Of a stretch of 64,000 nucleotides of DNA, positions 8,541 through 19,372 are shown one piece after another. Position numbers and translations under genes: made by a program. Origin of the DNA: Streptococcus iniae. GTDB lineage: Bacteria > Bacillota > Bacilli > Lactobacillales > Streptococcaceae. Position 1 is the stretch's first letter. The number at the start of each line of letters is the position of its first letter. The stretch is taken from contig NZ_CP132230.1 in the NCBI RefSeq assembly GCF_030732225.1, positions 2,103,001 to 2,167,000 on the forward strand, given 5' to 3'. Below the pieces are notes generated by a model. That model made no database searches. It was not told where the DNA came from and saw only the letters and a program-made list of their open reading frames with translations.

Positions 8541-8668
8541 AAACTCATAGAAATACTGTTATAACAGTGGTTCCATGAGTTTTTTTAATTTCAAGTAAAA
8601 GAAAACAGATTGAAGAAAATTGCCCAAAATGGACTTTTTCTTCAATCTGAACAGTCCACTGGACTGTT
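8541..8668. repeat. Composite repeat element downstream of recA, copy A
   Basis: Three adjoining inverted repeats: AAACTCAT...ATGAGTTT enclosing ACTGTTATAACAGT (8541-8582), AGATTGAAGAAAA...TTTTTCTTCAATCT (8607-8648), and the 19-base palindrome (8650-8668) followed by T-run. The central 37 bases (8612-8648) match 59478-59514 at 34 positions, and the flanking motifs occur in the same order there. The middle hairpin is followed on the minus strand by TTTTCTTTT and could terminate recA transcripts. Confidence 0.65.
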
Positions 8669-8671
8669 TTT

Positions 8672-9805
8672 TTAATCTTCAATTTCAATAGCATTATCTA
8701 AATCTAAAATAAGTTCGTCTGTTGTTGATGAAACTTCTTCAACTTCTTCTATCTCTGTATCTTCAACCAAGCCCACTTTAACACGAACTTTATGGTCAAT
8801 CTCATCAAAGAGTTCTGGATGATCTGCCAAGAATTTTTTAGCATTCTCAGATCCTTGACCAATCTTTTCACCATTATAAGAGAACCATGCACCGGCTTTT
8901 TGGATAATGTCTAGGTCAGATGCAATTTTAACAAGTTCTCCTGTGCGTGAAATTCCTTCACCATACATGATTTCAACTTCTGCAACTTTAAAAGGTGGGG
9001 CAACTTTATTTTTAACAACCTTGATTTTGGTTTCTTTACCGATGCTGCTATCTTTTTGATCGCCAGTTCCTTTAATTTGAGTATTGCCACGAACATCTAA
9101 ACGAACAGATGAGTAGAACTTCAAGGCACGACCACCAGGAGTTGTCTCAGGATTACCAAACATAACCCCAACTTTTTCACGCAATTGGTTAATAAAGATA
9201 GCAATTGTTTTAGTTTTATTAATTGATGCAGAGAGTTTACGCATGGCTTGGCTCATCATTCGAGCTTGTAAACCAACATGACTATCACCAATGTCGCCAT
9301 CAATTTCTGCACGTGGTACAAGTGCGGCAACCGAGTCAACAACAACCAAATCAACAGCACCTGAGTCAATCAATTTTCCTGCAATCTCAAGTCCTTGCTC
9401 TCCAGAATCTGGTTGTGATAAAAGCAATTCATCAATATTAACACCCAATGAAGCTGCATAAGCAGGATCAAGTGCATGTTCGGCATCAATAAAGGCAGCA
9501 ATTCCACCTTCTTTTTGAGCTTGAGCAACAGCATGCAAGGCAACTGTTGTTTTACCTGAAGATTCTGGCCCATAAATTTCAATAATACGCCCCTTAGGAT
9601 AGCCACCAGCACCTAAAGCAATATCAAGTGCTAAACTACCAGAACTCATCACTTGAACTTTTTGCTCTGCACGCTCTCCCAGACGCATAACAGCACCTTT
9701 ACCGAAATCTTTTTCAATGTTTTTTAACGCGTCATCAAGAGCTTTTCTACGGTCGTCACCAAATTTTTTAGTGATTTCTTCTGTTTTTTTAACTTTTTTC
9801 GCCAA
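8672..9805 (-). CDS. recA: Recombinase RecA
   Basis: A 377-residue ATP-dependent strand-exchange protein for homologous recombination, SOS-like responses and transformation. Walker A GPESSGKT lies near residue 79, followed by the conserved [16 protein letters not shown] and the DNA-binding L1/L2 loops ([18 protein letters not shown]). The acidic C-terminal tail ([19 protein letters not shown]) is typical of streptococci. It follows cinA after 81 bases; in streptococci the pair is a late competence operon, and the com-box before cinA fits this. Confidence 0.98.
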   Translation of the reverse strand: MAKKVKKTEEITKKFGDDRRKALDDALKNIEKDFGKGAVMRLGERAEQKVQVMSSGSLALDIALGAGGYPKGRIIEIYGPESSGKTTVALHAVAQAQKEGGIAAFIDAEHALDPAYAASLGVNIDELLLSQPDSGEQGLEIAGKLIDSGAVDLVVVDSVAALVPRAEIDGDIGDSHVGLQARMMSQAMRKLSASINKTKTIAIFINQLREKVGVMFGNPETTPGGRALKFYSSVRLDVRGNTQIKGTGDQKDSSIGKETKIKVVKNKVAPPFKVAEVEIMYGEGISRTGELVKIASDLDIIQKAGAWFSYNGEKIGQGSENAKKFLADHPELFDEIDHKVRVKVGLVEDTEIEEVEEVSSTTDELILDLDNAIEIED

Positions 9806-9886
9806 TTTTTTCTCCTCTACACATGGGGAATCTTCTCATTTAGAGCCGTTTAAATGATTCTAATCTTTAGTTCCCAGACTATTTTA

Positions 9887-11158
9887 TTATACCAAATTTT
9901 CGCCCTTTAATAAAGTTTTACGGACCAGGTTAAAAGCATGCATACATGCTATTTTCCTAATATCTGAACGGCTGCGACCTCCGATGAAAATCTTAAATGA
10001 TTCAACTGTTTCTTGACTAGCAATACCAATATAAACTGTTCCTACTGGCTGTTCCTCCAAACTATCTGGTCCTGCAACACCAGTTAAACTAATGGCAATA
10101 TCCGAGTCTGTTAGCGTTTTTGCTTTCATGGCCATCTGCTCTGCAGTAAAAGCACTAACAACCCCATGCTGCTCGAGCAACTCTAAAGGTATTCCCAACA
10201 TTTTTGACTTTTCAGTTATACTATATGTGACAAATCCTCCATTAAAAACTGCTGAAGAACCTGAAAAGTCTGCCAAAGAAGATTGAAACATTCCTGCCGT
10301 TAAACTTTCTGCTGCCGTTAAGGTTTTTGTGTGTTTCTTCAATAATTGAAAGACTTCTTTTGCCAAACTATTATCCTCTCCATAGCCATAAAGAAATTCA
10401 CTAAGGTAGGAGCCATCCAAAGTAGTAAGCGCTAGAAGTTTTTTTTCAAAATCAGCCAGTTTTTGATAAGCTTCACTCTGATTTCGCCCTTTTGTTGATA
10501 GTCGTAATGTTACTTCTCCAATTTTAGCGTAGGGAGCAATGGTAGGATCCGTTTGATTTTCAATAATATCAGCAAGGACCGTTACCAGTTGACTCTCACC
10601 GATACCAAAAAAACGCAACACTTTAGAGTACAAAGCACTTTGATTACCCGATAGTAACGGAATGAGACCTTGATTAACCATTGGTCTTAATTCATTTGGT
10701 GGTCCAGGTAAAACAACATAAGTAATCCCATTTACCTCAATCAAGCCACCTACTGCAAGGCCCGTAAGATTTTGAATTGGGATTGAGCCTTCAATCACTT
10801 GAGCTTGACGCTCATTATTAGGGGTTCTTGAATGACTTGGTCGACTGGAGAAAAAATCATCCAATTTTAAGCTAGCATCAGAATCAAAAATCAGATTTTT
10901 TCCTAAATACTTAGCAAGAGTTTGCTTTGTTAAATCATCTTCTGTAGGTCCAAGGCCACCACACAAAATAATTAAATGACTTCGCTTACTTGCAATGTCA
11001 ATCACTGATAAGAGCCGTTCCTCGTTATCTCCAACAGCCGTTTGAAAATAAACATCGACTCCAATCTCAGCCATCTTCTCAGACAAAAATTGGGCATTGG
11101 TATTTAGAATTTGTCCTGTTAATAATTCTGTTCCAACAGCAATCAATTCCGCCTTCAT
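9887..11158 (-). CDS. cinA: Competence/damage-inducible protein CinA
   Basis: A 423-residue two-domain protein: N-terminal MoeA/CinA-type domain ([19 protein letters not shown], then [13 protein letters not shown]) and C-terminal CinA domain with [20 protein letters not shown]. Family members have nicotinamide mononucleotide deamidase and ADP-ribose pyrophosphatase activities; in streptococci CinA is induced at competence and interacts with RecA. ATG at 11158 is chosen with AGGTGA just upstream. First gene of the cinA-recA operon. Confidence 0.95.
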   Translation of the reverse strand: MKAELIAVGTELLTGQILNTNAQFLSEKMAEIGVDVYFQTAVGDNEERLLSVIDIASKRSHLIILCGGLGPTEDDLTKQTLAKYLGKNLIFDSDASLKLDDFFSSRPSHSRTPNNERQAQVIEGSIPIQNLTGLAVGGLIEVNGITYVVLPGPPNELRPMVNQGLIPLLSGNQSALYSKVLRFFGIGESQLVTVLADIIENQTDPTIAPYAKIGEVTLRLSTKGRNQSEAYQKLADFEKKLLALTTLDGSYLSEFLYGYGEDNSLAKEVFQLLKKHTKTLTAAESLTAGMFQSSLADFSGSSAVFNGGFVTYSITEKSKMLGIPLELLEQHGVVSAFTAEQMAMKAKTLTDSDIAISLTGVAGPDSLEEQPVGTVYIGIASQETVESFKIFIGGRSRSDIRKIACMHAFNLVRKTLLKGENLV

Positions 11159-11175
11159 TCAATCACCTACTTACC

Positions 11176-11183
11176 TATTCGTA
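11176..11183 (-). promoter_or_regulatory. Com-box (SigX/ComX promoter) before cinA-recA
   Basis: The minus strand reads TACGAATA, the exact streptococcal com-box recognised by RNA polymerase with the alternative sigma factor SigX (ComX). It lies 17 bases before the cinA ATG. The same motif precedes cinA-recA in S. pneumoniae. This predicts competence-induced expression; it is the only exact copy noticed in the window. Confidence 0.8.
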
Positions 11184-11262
11184 ATTTGTTTTCTATTTTA
11201 TCATAAAAGTTTCTATTTTTTATTTGCCAAGTTAAGCAAAGCGGCATATATATCTGTCTATT

Positions 11263-11291
11263 AAAAAATACCGCTAACACATTAACGGTAT
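11263..11291 (-). terminator. Terminator after tag
   Basis: Stem ATACCGTTAA/TTAGCGGTAT (one wobble pair) with a 4-base loop and a following T-run on the minus strand, directly after the tag stop codon. Confidence 0.85.
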
Positions 11292-11292
11292 C

Positions 11293-11844
11293 TTACTTAA
11301 AATCACAAGTATCTTCATGGTCATTAACCATACCCGATGCCTGCATAAATGAATAAACAGTCGTCGGTCCTAAAAAAGCAAAACCTCTTTTCTTCAAATC
11401 TTTAGCAAGTGCTTTCGATAAATCTGTTTGTGTAGCAACAGGATGACTTGAATTGACAATGTTGACAAGTGGTTTCCCATCACAAAAACCCCATAGATAA
11501 GCCGAAAATGATCCAAATTCTTCTTGAATAACTTTTACAGCCTTAGCATTTTTGACTGTTGCAGTCAATTTCAGGCGATGCCTAATAATAGCGGAATTCT
11601 GTAAAGCTTCTGCTATTTGCACTTCAGAAAATTGAGCAACTTTATCAATATCATAGTTGCTAAAGACTTGTCGAAAGGCTTGACGTTTTTTCAAGACTGT
11701 CAACCAAGATAAACCCGACTGATAACTTTCCAGGCATAACAATTCAAATAACTCTCGATCATCAAAAATAGGTTTTCCCCATTCTAAATCATGGTAATCA
11801 CAGTATAATTTATTGCTTTGAGGCACCCAACTGCAGCGTTTCAT
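11293..11844 (-). CDS. tag: DNA-3-methyladenine glycosylase I
   Basis: A 183-residue base excision repair enzyme that removes 3-methyladenine. Typical Tag segments are CSWVPQSNKLYCDYHDLEWG at the N-terminus with zinc-binding Cys and His, FELLCLESYQSGLSW in the helix-hairpin-helix part, and FLGPTTVYSFMQASGMVNDH near the C-terminus, where further zinc ligands lie. It begins 2 bases after the ruvA stop and is last in the mutL-lmrP-ruvA-tag transcription unit. Confidence 0.95.
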   Translation of the reverse strand: MKRCSWVPQSNKLYCDYHDLEWGKPIFDDRELFELLCLESYQSGLSWLTVLKKRQAFRQVFSNYDIDKVAQFSEVQIAEALQNSAIIRHRLKLTATVKNAKAVKVIQEEFGSFSAYLWGFCDGKPLVNIVNSSHPVATQTDLSKALAKDLKKRGFAFLGPTTVYSFMQASGMVNDHEDTCDFK

Positions 11845-11846
11845 TT

Positions 11847-12440
11847 TTACCCTTTCATCAACATCTTCAAAGCTGATTTAATGTATTGTTCAGTCTTTTC
11901 ATCTGTTCCTTCAAAGAAAGCTCGGATTTTCTTAAGTTCACTTGCTTTATAACCTAATGCCAATAAGGCTTCAATAGCTTCATCTAATTGTTCGTTGCTA
12001 TTTGACTTAACAGAAGCTGATTTAGCATTTTCTTGAGGGGCTTCAACAAACTTCCCTGCCAAATCTAAAATCATCTGTTGCGCAGTTTTCTTCCCAATTT
12101 TAGGGAATTTCATCAAGTATTTAATATCACTATTATCAATTGCATTAACCAAGCCTTGATTATCGTCCACAGCAACAATCGCTAAGGCCGTCATTGGTCC
12201 AATTCCTGAAACAGATATCAGTTTAAGAAATACATCCTTTTCGTCTTCAGAATGAAAACCAAAGAGCAAATGCGCATCCTCTCTAATCACTTGGTGCAAA
12301 TAAACAATACAATTTTGGTTGACGCTGTCTGTAAAGCTATAGGGATTTGCAACGTAAATAATATAGCCCAAACCACCTGTTTCAACGACAATATATTTGG
12401 CCGTTATCTTTGTCAATTGTCCTTTTATATAATCAAACAT
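11847..12440 (-). CDS. ruvA: Holliday junction branch migration protein RuvA
   Basis: A 197-residue Holliday junction binding subunit that loads the RuvB motor. It shows the N-terminal OB-like domain ([20 protein letters not shown]), helix-hairpin-helix motifs in the middle ([16 protein letters not shown] and [16 protein letters not shown]), and a C-terminal three-helix domain ([19 protein letters not shown]). ruvB is not in this window. It sits 1 base after lmrP. Confidence 0.96.
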   Translation of the reverse strand: MFDYIKGQLTKITAKYIVVETGGLGYIIYVANPYSFTDSVNQNCIVYLHQVIREDAHLLFGFHSEDEKDVFLKLISVSGIGPMTALAIVAVDDNQGLVNAIDNSDIKYLMKFPKIGKKTAQQMILDLAGKFVEAPQENAKSASVKSNSNEQLDEAIEALLALGYKASELKKIRAFFEGTDEKTEQYIKSALKMLMKG

Positions 12441-12441
12441 T

Positions 12442-13665
12442 TTAAACCTTCTTTTTCATTCTTGCAGATAGTAGGGTTAGGTAAATACCTGCGGTAGCAA
12501 TCACTAGAAACATTATTTGGACACCAATAGGCCCACTGAAATGGCTAAGTGATACTAGAAAACCTGCTAAAATAGCCCCGAGTGGATGTGCCATTGATAC
12601 AAATCCTGTATAAGAACCAATCTTTGACTGATCCATCATGTCAGCTCTTAACACCTGATTAGCTGGCACATTAATCATTTCCCCAACTGTAAAAATAAGA
12701 ACAGCAATCCAGATACCAATAAAATGCGTGAAGGTAAATGACAAGAATACCCCAACTGAAAAAATGATAGAACCTATCAATAATTGTGGGAGCAATTTCC
12801 ATTTAACTGTCAACTTATTGACAAGTGTCATAAAAAACACGATCAAAAAGGTATTGGTAAAAACCATAATAGAGAGCATTTTTGCTCCCGTCACTTCAAA
12901 ACCAAAGAGATGCGTAGTTTCAAAATACAACTTTAAATGAACAGGAATGTAATTATCCATCTGCATCCAAACACTCGAAAACAAGATTGAACCCATAGTG
13001 AAAATAACAAAAGCTCTGTCTTTAAAGACCTCACTATAATTTTTAAAGGTTGCTGACAAACTAGAATTATGAGCAAAATCATGGTCATCAGGACGTGTCT
13101 CATGGAATTTATAATATGCCACAAAAAAACAAAGTAAATTAACCACAAACATGGCAAGCAATAATTCTATAAAATAATGGTCATAAAATAAACCTGCAAT
13201 ACCAGCACCAAACATCACTGCAATATTAATCAGCCAATAATTAATAGTATAAACAAATCGTCTATTGCTACTATCCGTCAAATCAATCAACATGGCTTCA
13301 TAGGCAGGGCCATAAAAACAAGATGAAATATCAACTAGAAGAATCCCTAAAAAAGTCAACCATGGTATGAGATGTCCTGGAATATTTGCTGTAATGGTTA
13401 AGAACCATCCAATAATAGTACCAATTGAACCAATGATAACAACCTTTTTTCGACCAATGGCATCGGACAAGTGACCTCCATACATGGTTCCCAAAAAACC
13501 ACTAAGACTCGTTATCATCATCAAAATACCAGTCATAAATGTTCCAAAGTAAGTTGTGTAATACATGGCCATAAATGGGAAAATACTACTTCCAAGTGTA
13601 ATAGTAATAAACCTCATTAATTCCCGTAATTGAATTTGTTTTGGTAATTGAAAAAACTCTGACAC
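12442..13665 (-). CDS. lmrP: Major facilitator multidrug efflux transporter, LmrP-like
   Basis: A 407-residue, 12-helix MFS permease. The loop between helices 2 and 3 carries the MFS signature [12 protein letters not shown]. The start of the protein ([15 protein letters not shown]) and overall pattern resemble lactococcal LmrP, a proton-driven multidrug exporter, and the gene between mutL and ruvA bears this name in S. pyogenes. The start is GTG with a strong AGGAGG 5 bases upstream; the G-rich signal overlaps the mutL stop codon, so translation is coupled. Natural substrate unknown. Confidence 0.85.
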   Translation of the reverse strand: MSEFFQLPKQIQLRELMRFITITLGSSIFPFMAMYYTTYFGTFMTGILMMITSLSGFLGTMYGGHLSDAIGRKKVVIIGSIGTIIGWFLTITANIPGHLIPWLTFLGILLVDISSCFYGPAYEAMLIDLTDSSNRRFVYTINYWLINIAVMFGAGIAGLFYDHYFIELLLAMFVVNLLCFFVAYYKFHETRPDDHDFAHNSSLSATFKNYSEVFKDRAFVIFTMGSILFSSVWMQMDNYIPVHLKLYFETTHLFGFEVTGAKMLSIMVFTNTFLIVFFMTLVNKLTVKWKLLPQLLIGSIIFSVGVFLSFTFTHFIGIWIAVLIFTVGEMINVPANQVLRADMMDQSKIGSYTGFVSMAHPLGAILAGFLVSLSHFSGPIGVQIMFLVIATAGIYLTLLSARMKKKV

Positions 13666-13674
13666 ATATACCTC

Positions 13675-15633
13675 CTAATATTTCCCTAACTCCCTTAAAC
13701 TCGTGTGATTTTCTTGAATACGCCTGAACATTTTTTCCATGTCTGCCTTGCTAAAATTAATTAAGACTGGCCGACCATGAGGACAATTATAAGGATTTTT
13801 ACATTCTGCTAATTGCAACAATAATTGTCTGGCAGAATAATCGTCTAAGGTGTGATTTGCCTTAATAGATCGTTTACAACTCATCATAATAGCCAATTCT
13901 GCACGATAATCCTTAATAGATACCTGATGGGTTAAAAGCAACATGTCACACATTTCATAAACACCAGATTCAATTTCACTTTCTTTCATCCAAATAGGAT
14001 GCTCACGAAGAATAAAGGTATTGGTCCCATAAGCTTCTAAGTATATTCCAACAGCGTTTAAAAGGGACATTTTTTCTTGCAAATTGATAAAATCAGCCCC
14101 AGAAAATTCAAACAAATAGGGAACCAATAATTGTTGTAAACTGCTGTCAACATCGCCAATTTTTTCACGGTAATATTCATATTTAACACGTTCTTGAGCT
14201 GCGTGTTGATCAATGATAAATAAGCCTTCTTTACCCTGAGCAAAAAGATAAGTCCCATGCATCTGACCAAAATAATCCAACTCTGGAAAAGTTGAACTTT
14301 GCTCATTCTCAAGATTCTTCAGCAATTTTTCCATTTTTTGCTTATTCTGTATAGTCAAACTCGGATGTTCAGTGGACTCCTCAACTTGATTATCACGCCT
14401 AGCATGCCGAATAGCCGACTGCTTGGATGGCATAGCTTCTGTCAACGACTCATTTACAGGTCTGTCAATATCATTAAATGATGGACTTGCCTCTTCAACT
14501 GTATCTCTAACAAAGAAATCATTTTTTTCCCTATCATAATAAAGTGAACTGTTTTTTGATGGTAAGGAAAAACTGGTTTGAACAGGCTTGTCAAAGGCTC
14601 TCGTCGTTGACTTAGCTAAATTTTCAAGAGCATCTGGTATTAAATCTTGTTGTCGTAAACTATCAGCAATTGCTGAACTAATGAGTGCCATCAACTCTTT
14701 TTCTTTAGAAATACGAACTTCCTGCTTGGTTGGATGAACATTGACATCAGCCAAATAGGGATCGATTTGGATATCAATAACAACAATTGGAAAACGCCCG
14801 ACCATTAACTTTGAACCATAACCATCTAAAATGGCACGATTCAAAAGGAAATTTTTGATATACCGTCCATTAATAAGTAAAGTAATGTAATTACGATTTG
14901 CTCGGGTTAACTCTGGTAGACTAACATAACCACTGACTTCAAAATCTAAATCAGCATTAGAAATCTCAACCATTTTCTTAGCTGTATTTAGACCATAAAT
15001 CCCTGCAATTGCCTGTTTCAAATCACCTGTTCCAGAAGTTTTAGTCAGTTCTCTTCCATCACAAATAAGTGTAAAGGCAACTTCTGGATGACCCAGACTA
15101 AGACGATTGACAACATCAACAATGTGAGCTAACTCTGCCTGTAAACTCTTCATATATTTTAGTCGTGCGGGCGTATTGTAAAAAAGGTTTTCAACCTTTA
15201 TCTTCGTTCCAACTGGTGTTGAAATCACATCCACCTTCTCAACCTTACCACCTTTTGACATCAGAATAGAGCCATGACTTGAATCTTCTGTTGCCGTTTC
15301 TATTGTCAGTTCAGAGATTGAAGCGATAGATGGCAGAGCCTCACCCCTAAAACCTAGCGTTCTAATCCTAAAAAGATCACTCTGGTTTTTAATTTTACTG
15401 GTTGCATGACGCAAAATACTCAATGGTAAATCATCTTTTGACATCCCTTCACCATTGTCTGTAATTTTGATAGACTTTAATCCAGATTCTTCAATTTCTA
15501 TTGTGATTTGATTACTTTTAGCATCAATAGCATTTTCAACCAACTCTTTTACAACACTGGCTGGACGTTCAATAACTTCACCTGCAGCAATTTGGTTGGC
15601 CAGTATCTCTGGTAGTTCAATAATTTTTGACAT
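13675..15633 (-). CDS. mutL: DNA mismatch repair protein MutL
   Basis: A 652-residue GHKL ATPase acting after MutS recognises a mismatch. Motifs are visible in order: [42 protein letters not shown], then the conserved GRYIKNF of the transducer domain. The C-terminal domain carries [14 protein letters not shown] and the zinc/endonuclease-type motifs [11 protein letters not shown] and CPHGRP, so it is probably the nicking type of MutL found in Gram-positives. It heads the mutL-lmrP-ruvA-tag unit. Confidence 0.97.
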   Translation of the reverse strand: MSKIIELPEILANQIAAGEVIERPASVVKELVENAIDAKSNQITIEIEESGLKSIKITDNGEGMSKDDLPLSILRHATSKIKNQSDLFRIRTLGFRGEALPSIASISELTIETATEDSSHGSILMSKGGKVEKVDVISTPVGTKIKVENLFYNTPARLKYMKSLQAELAHIVDVVNRLSLGHPEVAFTLICDGRELTKTSGTGDLKQAIAGIYGLNTAKKMVEISNADLDFEVSGYVSLPELTRANRNYITLLINGRYIKNFLLNRAILDGYGSKLMVGRFPIVVIDIQIDPYLADVNVHPTKQEVRISKEKELMALISSAIADSLRQQDLIPDALENLAKSTTRAFDKPVQTSFSLPSKNSSLYYDREKNDFFVRDTVEEASPSFNDIDRPVNESLTEAMPSKQSAIRHARRDNQVEESTEHPSLTIQNKQKMEKLLKNLENEQSSTFPELDYFGQMHGTYLFAQGKEGLFIIDQHAAQERVKYEYYREKIGDVDSSLQQLLVPYLFEFSGADFINLQEKMSLLNAVGIYLEAYGTNTFILREHPIWMKESEIESGVYEMCDMLLLTHQVSIKDYRAELAIMMSCKRSIKANHTLDDYSARQLLLQLAECKNPYNCPHGRPVLINFSKADMEKMFRRIQENHTSLRELGKY

Positions 15634-15719
15634 CTCTACTTTTGACCTTTCTCCTCTATGATAACATTCTTATTTTCCAAATGGTTTATCGTTTTAACTT
15701 GAAAATATTCTTATGGACT

Positions 15720-15728
15720 ATTATAACA
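15720..15728 (-). promoter_or_regulatory. Extended -10 promoter before mutL
   Basis: The minus strand reads TGTTATAAT: a perfect TATAAT (15720-15725) with TGn extension. No good -35 is present. It lies just below the mutS terminator hairpin. Confidence 0.5.
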
Positions 15729-15737
15729 CAAAACAAA

Positions 15738-15766
15738 GTGGCAACCCCTTTGAGATTGCCAGTTTT
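15738..15766 (-). terminator. Probable terminator after mutS
   Basis: TGGCAA/TTGCCA stem on the minus strand followed by CTTTGTTTTG; the T-run is imperfect, so some read-through into mutL is likely. Confidence 0.5.
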
Positions 15767-15767
15767 G

Positions 15768-18308
15768 CTATATCAATTTTTTTAGCTCATACAATGCTGT
15801 CATAGCTTCCATAGGAGTCATATTCATAACGTCAATATCTTTCAATTTTGAAAGCACTTGATCACTCTTATTGTCCATTTGGAAAAGCGTCAACTGCTCT
15901 TTTTCCATAGACTGCGTCTTTTGATCAAGCCCTTGCGTCGTTTCTGATTGACTCTCTAATTTAGACAAAATATGGTCTGCGCGTTGCAATAAGTCAGCCG
16001 GTAAACCAGCAATTTTAGCAACATGAATACCATAAGATTTGTCTGCAGGACCCTGTGAAATCTTATGTAAAAAGGTCACTTCACCATCTTTCTCTAAGGT
16101 TGACACGTGAACATTCTCAAGGCTTGTTAATTTAGTTGACAGTGATGTCAACTCATGATAGTGGGTGGCAAACATTGTTTTTGCTTTAACCTTATCATGA
16201 ATGTACTCAATAATAGATTGTGCCAATGCCATCCCATCATAAGTGGCAGTCCCACGACCTAACTCATCAAAGAGAATCAATGACGAATCACTAGCACGTT
16301 TAATAGCATGGTTAGCTTCCATCATTTCAACCATAAAGGTTGATTGCCCAGAAATAAGATCATCAGCAGCACCAATACGTGTAAAGATAGCATCAAAAAT
16401 AGGAAGTTGTGCCTTATCTGCTGCTACATAAGAGCCCATTTGAGCCATGATTACTGTCAAGGCAAGTTGACGCATATAAGTTGACTTACCACTCATGTTT
16501 GGCCCTGTAATCAATTGAATAGCTGTTTGACTATCAAAATGAATACTATTTGGAATATACTCTTGCACACCCATCACCTTTTCAACAACGGCATGACGCC
16601 CATTATCAATAGCAATGATATGCTCCCTATTAAATTCAGGTCTCACATAGTGATTTCGCTCAGCAACAACAGCTAAACTTTGTAAAACATCTACCGTTGC
16701 AATGGCCTTAGCCAAGGATTGAAGTCTATCAATGTAGGTCTCAACACGCGCCCTAATACTCATGAAAATATCATATTCAAGATTTGAGGATTCTTCACGC
16801 GCCTCAAGCATCTGACCTTCAATTTTCGCTAACTCTGCAGTGCCATAACGTTCAGAATTTTTAAGAGTCGCTTTTCTAAAAAAGTGCTCTGGAACATTCG
16901 CTAAATTGGAATTGGTAACATGGAAATAATACCCATCTTTTTTATTATAGTCAATCTTTAAGTTATTGATACCACTTGCTTGACGCTCTTTTAATTCAAT
17001 TTCAGCAATCCAACCAGTGCCTTCTTTCATGACCTTTCTATAATGATCTAACTTGTCATCAAATCCAGTTCGAATGATATTCCCCTCACTAATTGTTGCA
17101 GGGGCTTCTTTTGAAATAGCAGAGCTGATAAGTGCTTCTAATTCTGAAATAGGATCAATAGCTGCAGTAAGGTCATCTAAGCATGGACTGCCAATGGCTG
17201 ACAGAATTGATTTAATCTGAGGAACCTGACCTAACGTGTGACCTAATTGTAACAAATCCTTGGGATTAACCTTACCAAAAGAAACACGACTTGTCAGACG
17301 TTCAATATCATAGACGCCTTTTAAACTGTCACTCAAATCAGCTCTTTCAATAAAGGCGTCTAGAAAAACCTGAATAATAGCTTGCCTTTTTAAAATAGCT
17401 TCTTGATTAATCAATGGTCTATCAATCCAATTTTTTAACTGGCGCATCCCCATCGCTGTCTTAGTCTCATCAAGCAACCAATAAAGACTACCGTGTTTTT
17501 TTTGAGTTCTAGCATTTTCAATCAAGTCTAAACTATTTTTTGTTGCATAAGACATTTGTAAATAGTCCTTGATTTCATAATGAACAACTTGTTGCAGATG
17601 ACTAAGCTCTCTCATTTGGGTCTTTTGAACATATTGAAGGAGCTTGCCTGCTACTTGTCTTTCAGCTACTGTCAACTGCTTGTCAAGCAAATGATCATCT
17701 TCAAGAATTTCTGATTCCTGTGATAGAAGCAATGCCTTGTTTGGATTTAATTGATTTTCTTGGTCTTGAGTCAAACTAAAGCCAAGAACAACTTCCCTCG
17801 CTTTTAGGTTAAAGACTTCACTACAAGCACTTGAAAAATCTGATAATTCTGTGACAAAGAACTCACCTGTTGCAAGATCCATGTAGGAAAGACCAAAAAA
17901 ACCGTTACAACTATCAATAGCAACTAGGAAGTTATTTGAACTATTAGGCTTACTTGAATCAACAACTGTTCCTGGTGTAATGACTTGAACAACCTCACGT
18001 TTCACCACACCAACAGCCTGCTTAGGGTCTTCCATCTGTTCAGCAATAGCAACTTTATAGCCTAGTTCAATTAAAATATCAATATATTGTTGTGCTGAAT
18101 GATGAGGAACGCCTGCCATTGGAATTGGATTTTCTGCATTTTTATTACGACTTGTCAGTCCAATTTCCAAAATTTGAGCTGCCTTTACAGCATCTTCATA
18201 AAATAATTCATAAAAATCGCCCATCCTAAAAAGCAAAAAAGCATCTGGATAATGTTGCTTTATGTCCAGATACTGCTGCATTCCAGGAGAAACTTTAAGA
18301 TTGCTCAT
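15768..18308 (-). CDS. mutS: DNA mismatch repair protein MutS
   Basis: An 846-residue mismatch sensor. Domain I carries the mismatch-contacting [10 protein letters not shown] segment; the C-terminal ATPase has Walker [24 protein letters not shown] for Walker B, and ATHYHEL. The last residues form the helix-turn-helix dimerisation region. Its start overlaps the end of the ylbF-like gene by 14 bases, so it is translated as part of the argR-ylbF-mutS series. Confidence 0.97.
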   Translation of the reverse strand: MSNLKVSPGMQQYLDIKQHYPDAFLLFRMGDFYELFYEDAVKAAQILEIGLTSRNKNAENPIPMAGVPHHSAQQYIDILIELGYKVAIAEQMEDPKQAVGVVKREVVQVITPGTVVDSSKPNSSNNFLVAIDSCNGFFGLSYMDLATGEFFVTELSDFSSACSEVFNLKAREVVLGFSLTQDQENQLNPNKALLLSQESEILEDDHLLDKQLTVAERQVAGKLLQYVQKTQMRELSHLQQVVHYEIKDYLQMSYATKNSLDLIENARTQKKHGSLYWLLDETKTAMGMRQLKNWIDRPLINQEAILKRQAIIQVFLDAFIERADLSDSLKGVYDIERLTSRVSFGKVNPKDLLQLGHTLGQVPQIKSILSAIGSPCLDDLTAAIDPISELEALISSAISKEAPATISEGNIIRTGFDDKLDHYRKVMKEGTGWIAEIELKERQASGINNLKIDYNKKDGYYFHVTNSNLANVPEHFFRKATLKNSERYGTAELAKIEGQMLEAREESSNLEYDIFMSIRARVETYIDRLQSLAKAIATVDVLQSLAVVAERNHYVRPEFNREHIIAIDNGRHAVVEKVMGVQEYIPNSIHFDSQTAIQLITGPNMSGKSTYMRQLALTVIMAQMGSYVAADKAQLPIFDAIFTRIGAADDLISGQSTFMVEMMEANHAIKRASDSSLILFDELGRGTATYDGMALAQSIIEYIHDKVKAKTMFATHYHELTSLSTKLTSLENVHVSTLEKDGEVTFLHKISQGPADKSYGIHVAKIAGLPADLLQRADHILSKLESQSETTQGLDQKTQSMEKEQLTLFQMDNKSDQVLSKLKDIDVMNMTPMEAMTALYELKKLI

Positions 18309-18648
18309 CTATAAACTCCTCGTTAACCTTATCTTCTATTGTCTTTGTTACATATTGCAAAAGATCACTAGCATTTTGCAATTTGTTACGATAATCCTCT
18401 ACGATTGGTTGGCTTTCTATGTTTTCTTTAAGTTCTGTAGCCACACTTATAGCCATTTTCTCAGCTCTGTCTTTCTCAACCTTGTTAAAAAGAAAGGCAT
18501 TTTGCTGGTTCTTTTTCATCTGGTAAACTTGCTGCCTGTAAAGAGGATTTGCCTTTATCTTTTTCTCAATGTCTTTGAATTCAAGAATGCTTTGATGTTT
18601 TTGAAGTGTATTAACCAATTGGTCTAAGGCATCATCATAATTTGTCAT
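18295..18648 (-). CDS. YlbF/YmcA-family (DUF964) protein
   Basis: A 117-residue helical, charged protein. The start is placed at ATG 18648 ([15 protein letters not shown]) because this ATG overlaps the argR stop as ATGA; a longer frame from 18702 would run deep inside argR. The family fold ([18 protein letters not shown]) is that of YlbF/YmcA, which in Bacillus form a complex with YaaT that controls RNase Y-dependent mRNA maturation and development. Whether this protein does so in Streptococcus is inference. It overlaps mutS by 14 bases. Confidence 0.8.
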   Translation of the reverse strand: MTNYDDALDQLVNTLQKHQSILEFKDIEKKIKANPLYRQQVYQMKKNQQNAFLFNKVEKDRAEKMAISVATELKENIESQPIVEDYRNKLQNASDLLQYVTKTIEDKVNEEFIDEQS

Positions 18649-19082
18649 ATACTTAGAGCTAAATCCTTCTCGTACTGTGCTGCGATTTCTTCGTTGCGAC
18701 AAATCACCAAAAGTGTATCTGCGCCAGCTATGGTCCCTAGAATATCTTCAATATGGTCATTATCTATCAAATTAGCCAAAACATCTGCCTCTCCTAAATC
18801 AGTATGTAAGACCAACATAAAACCTGCCCTATCAACTTTTATCACATAATAACGAACATCTGTGCTAAAGGGTGAGGCCACAGGCTCTGACAAGCTATAA
18901 AAAAGCTTGCCTTCTTCATCACGAAGTTTCAACAAACCAATCTCTCTCAAATCTCTAGAAAGTGTTGCCTGAGTGACGCTAACACCTTCAGAATAAAGAT
19001 AATTTTTGATTTCTTCCTGGGTACCGACATGCTCAGATTGAATGATTCGTTTAATGTGATTTTGTCGTTCTATTTTATTCAT
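18645..19082 (-). CDS. argR: Arginine repressor ArgR/AhrC family
   Basis: A 145-residue regulator. N-terminal winged helix ([21 protein letters not shown], then [16 protein letters not shown]) and C-terminal hexamerisation and arginine-binding domain ([17 protein letters not shown] then [14 protein letters not shown]). ATG at 19082 is selected because GGTGG lies 6 bases upstream. It is divergent from argS, 290 bases apart, and translationally coupled to the next gene. Streptococci usually carry several ArgR paralogues; this is the argS-linked one. Confidence 0.92.
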   Translation of the reverse strand: MNKIERQNHIKRIIQSEHVGTQEEIKNYLYSEGVSVTQATLSRDLREIGLLKLRDEEGKLFYSLSEPVASPFSTDVRYYVIKVDRAGFMLVLHTDLGEADVLANLIDNDHIEDILGTIAGADTLLVICRNEEIAAQYEKDLALSI

Positions 19083-19269
19083 AAGATTCCACCCCAATTG
19101 TATATTTATCCTCTCAAATTATAACAGAATTTTACGTTTATTTCATTAAAATCCTGTTTTTTATTCTCTTTTCCCTCAAAAATGAATTCTATCAAAATCC
19201 TTTTAAATTAGGAAAAAAAGTAACAATTTTTACAATACTTTTAATTTTAAAAAATCTTATCTGAAGGGC

Positions 19270-19298
19270 TTTACTTCTCTTTGTTATTGTAGTATAAT
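19270..19298 (+). promoter_or_regulatory. argS promoter
   Basis: TTTACT (19270-19275), 17-base spacer, TATAAT (19293-19298), about 75 bases before the argS ATG. No T-box signature was seen in this leader. Confidence 0.7.
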
Positions 19299-19372
19299 TT
19301 CTCAATTGATTCCTCGTTTATTTTTAAGAATTATGATAAAATGGAGTGAAAAACTATTTTAGGAGAAAAAAG

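Larger units (their letters stand above)
8078..8671. other. Geneless, hairpin-rich region between spx and recA
   Basis: About 590 bases without a convincing gene. It holds several inverted repeats: AGGTC/GACCT near 8140, ATTGGCA/TTGCCAAT near 8255-8280, GGTGA/TCACC near 8370-8386, two copies of a 19-base palindrome at 8454 and 8650, and a long hairpin at 8541-8582. A minus-strand open stretch of 32 codons (8353-8450) ends at a stop and has no start or ribosome binding site; it may be a gene remnant. Confidence 0.6.
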
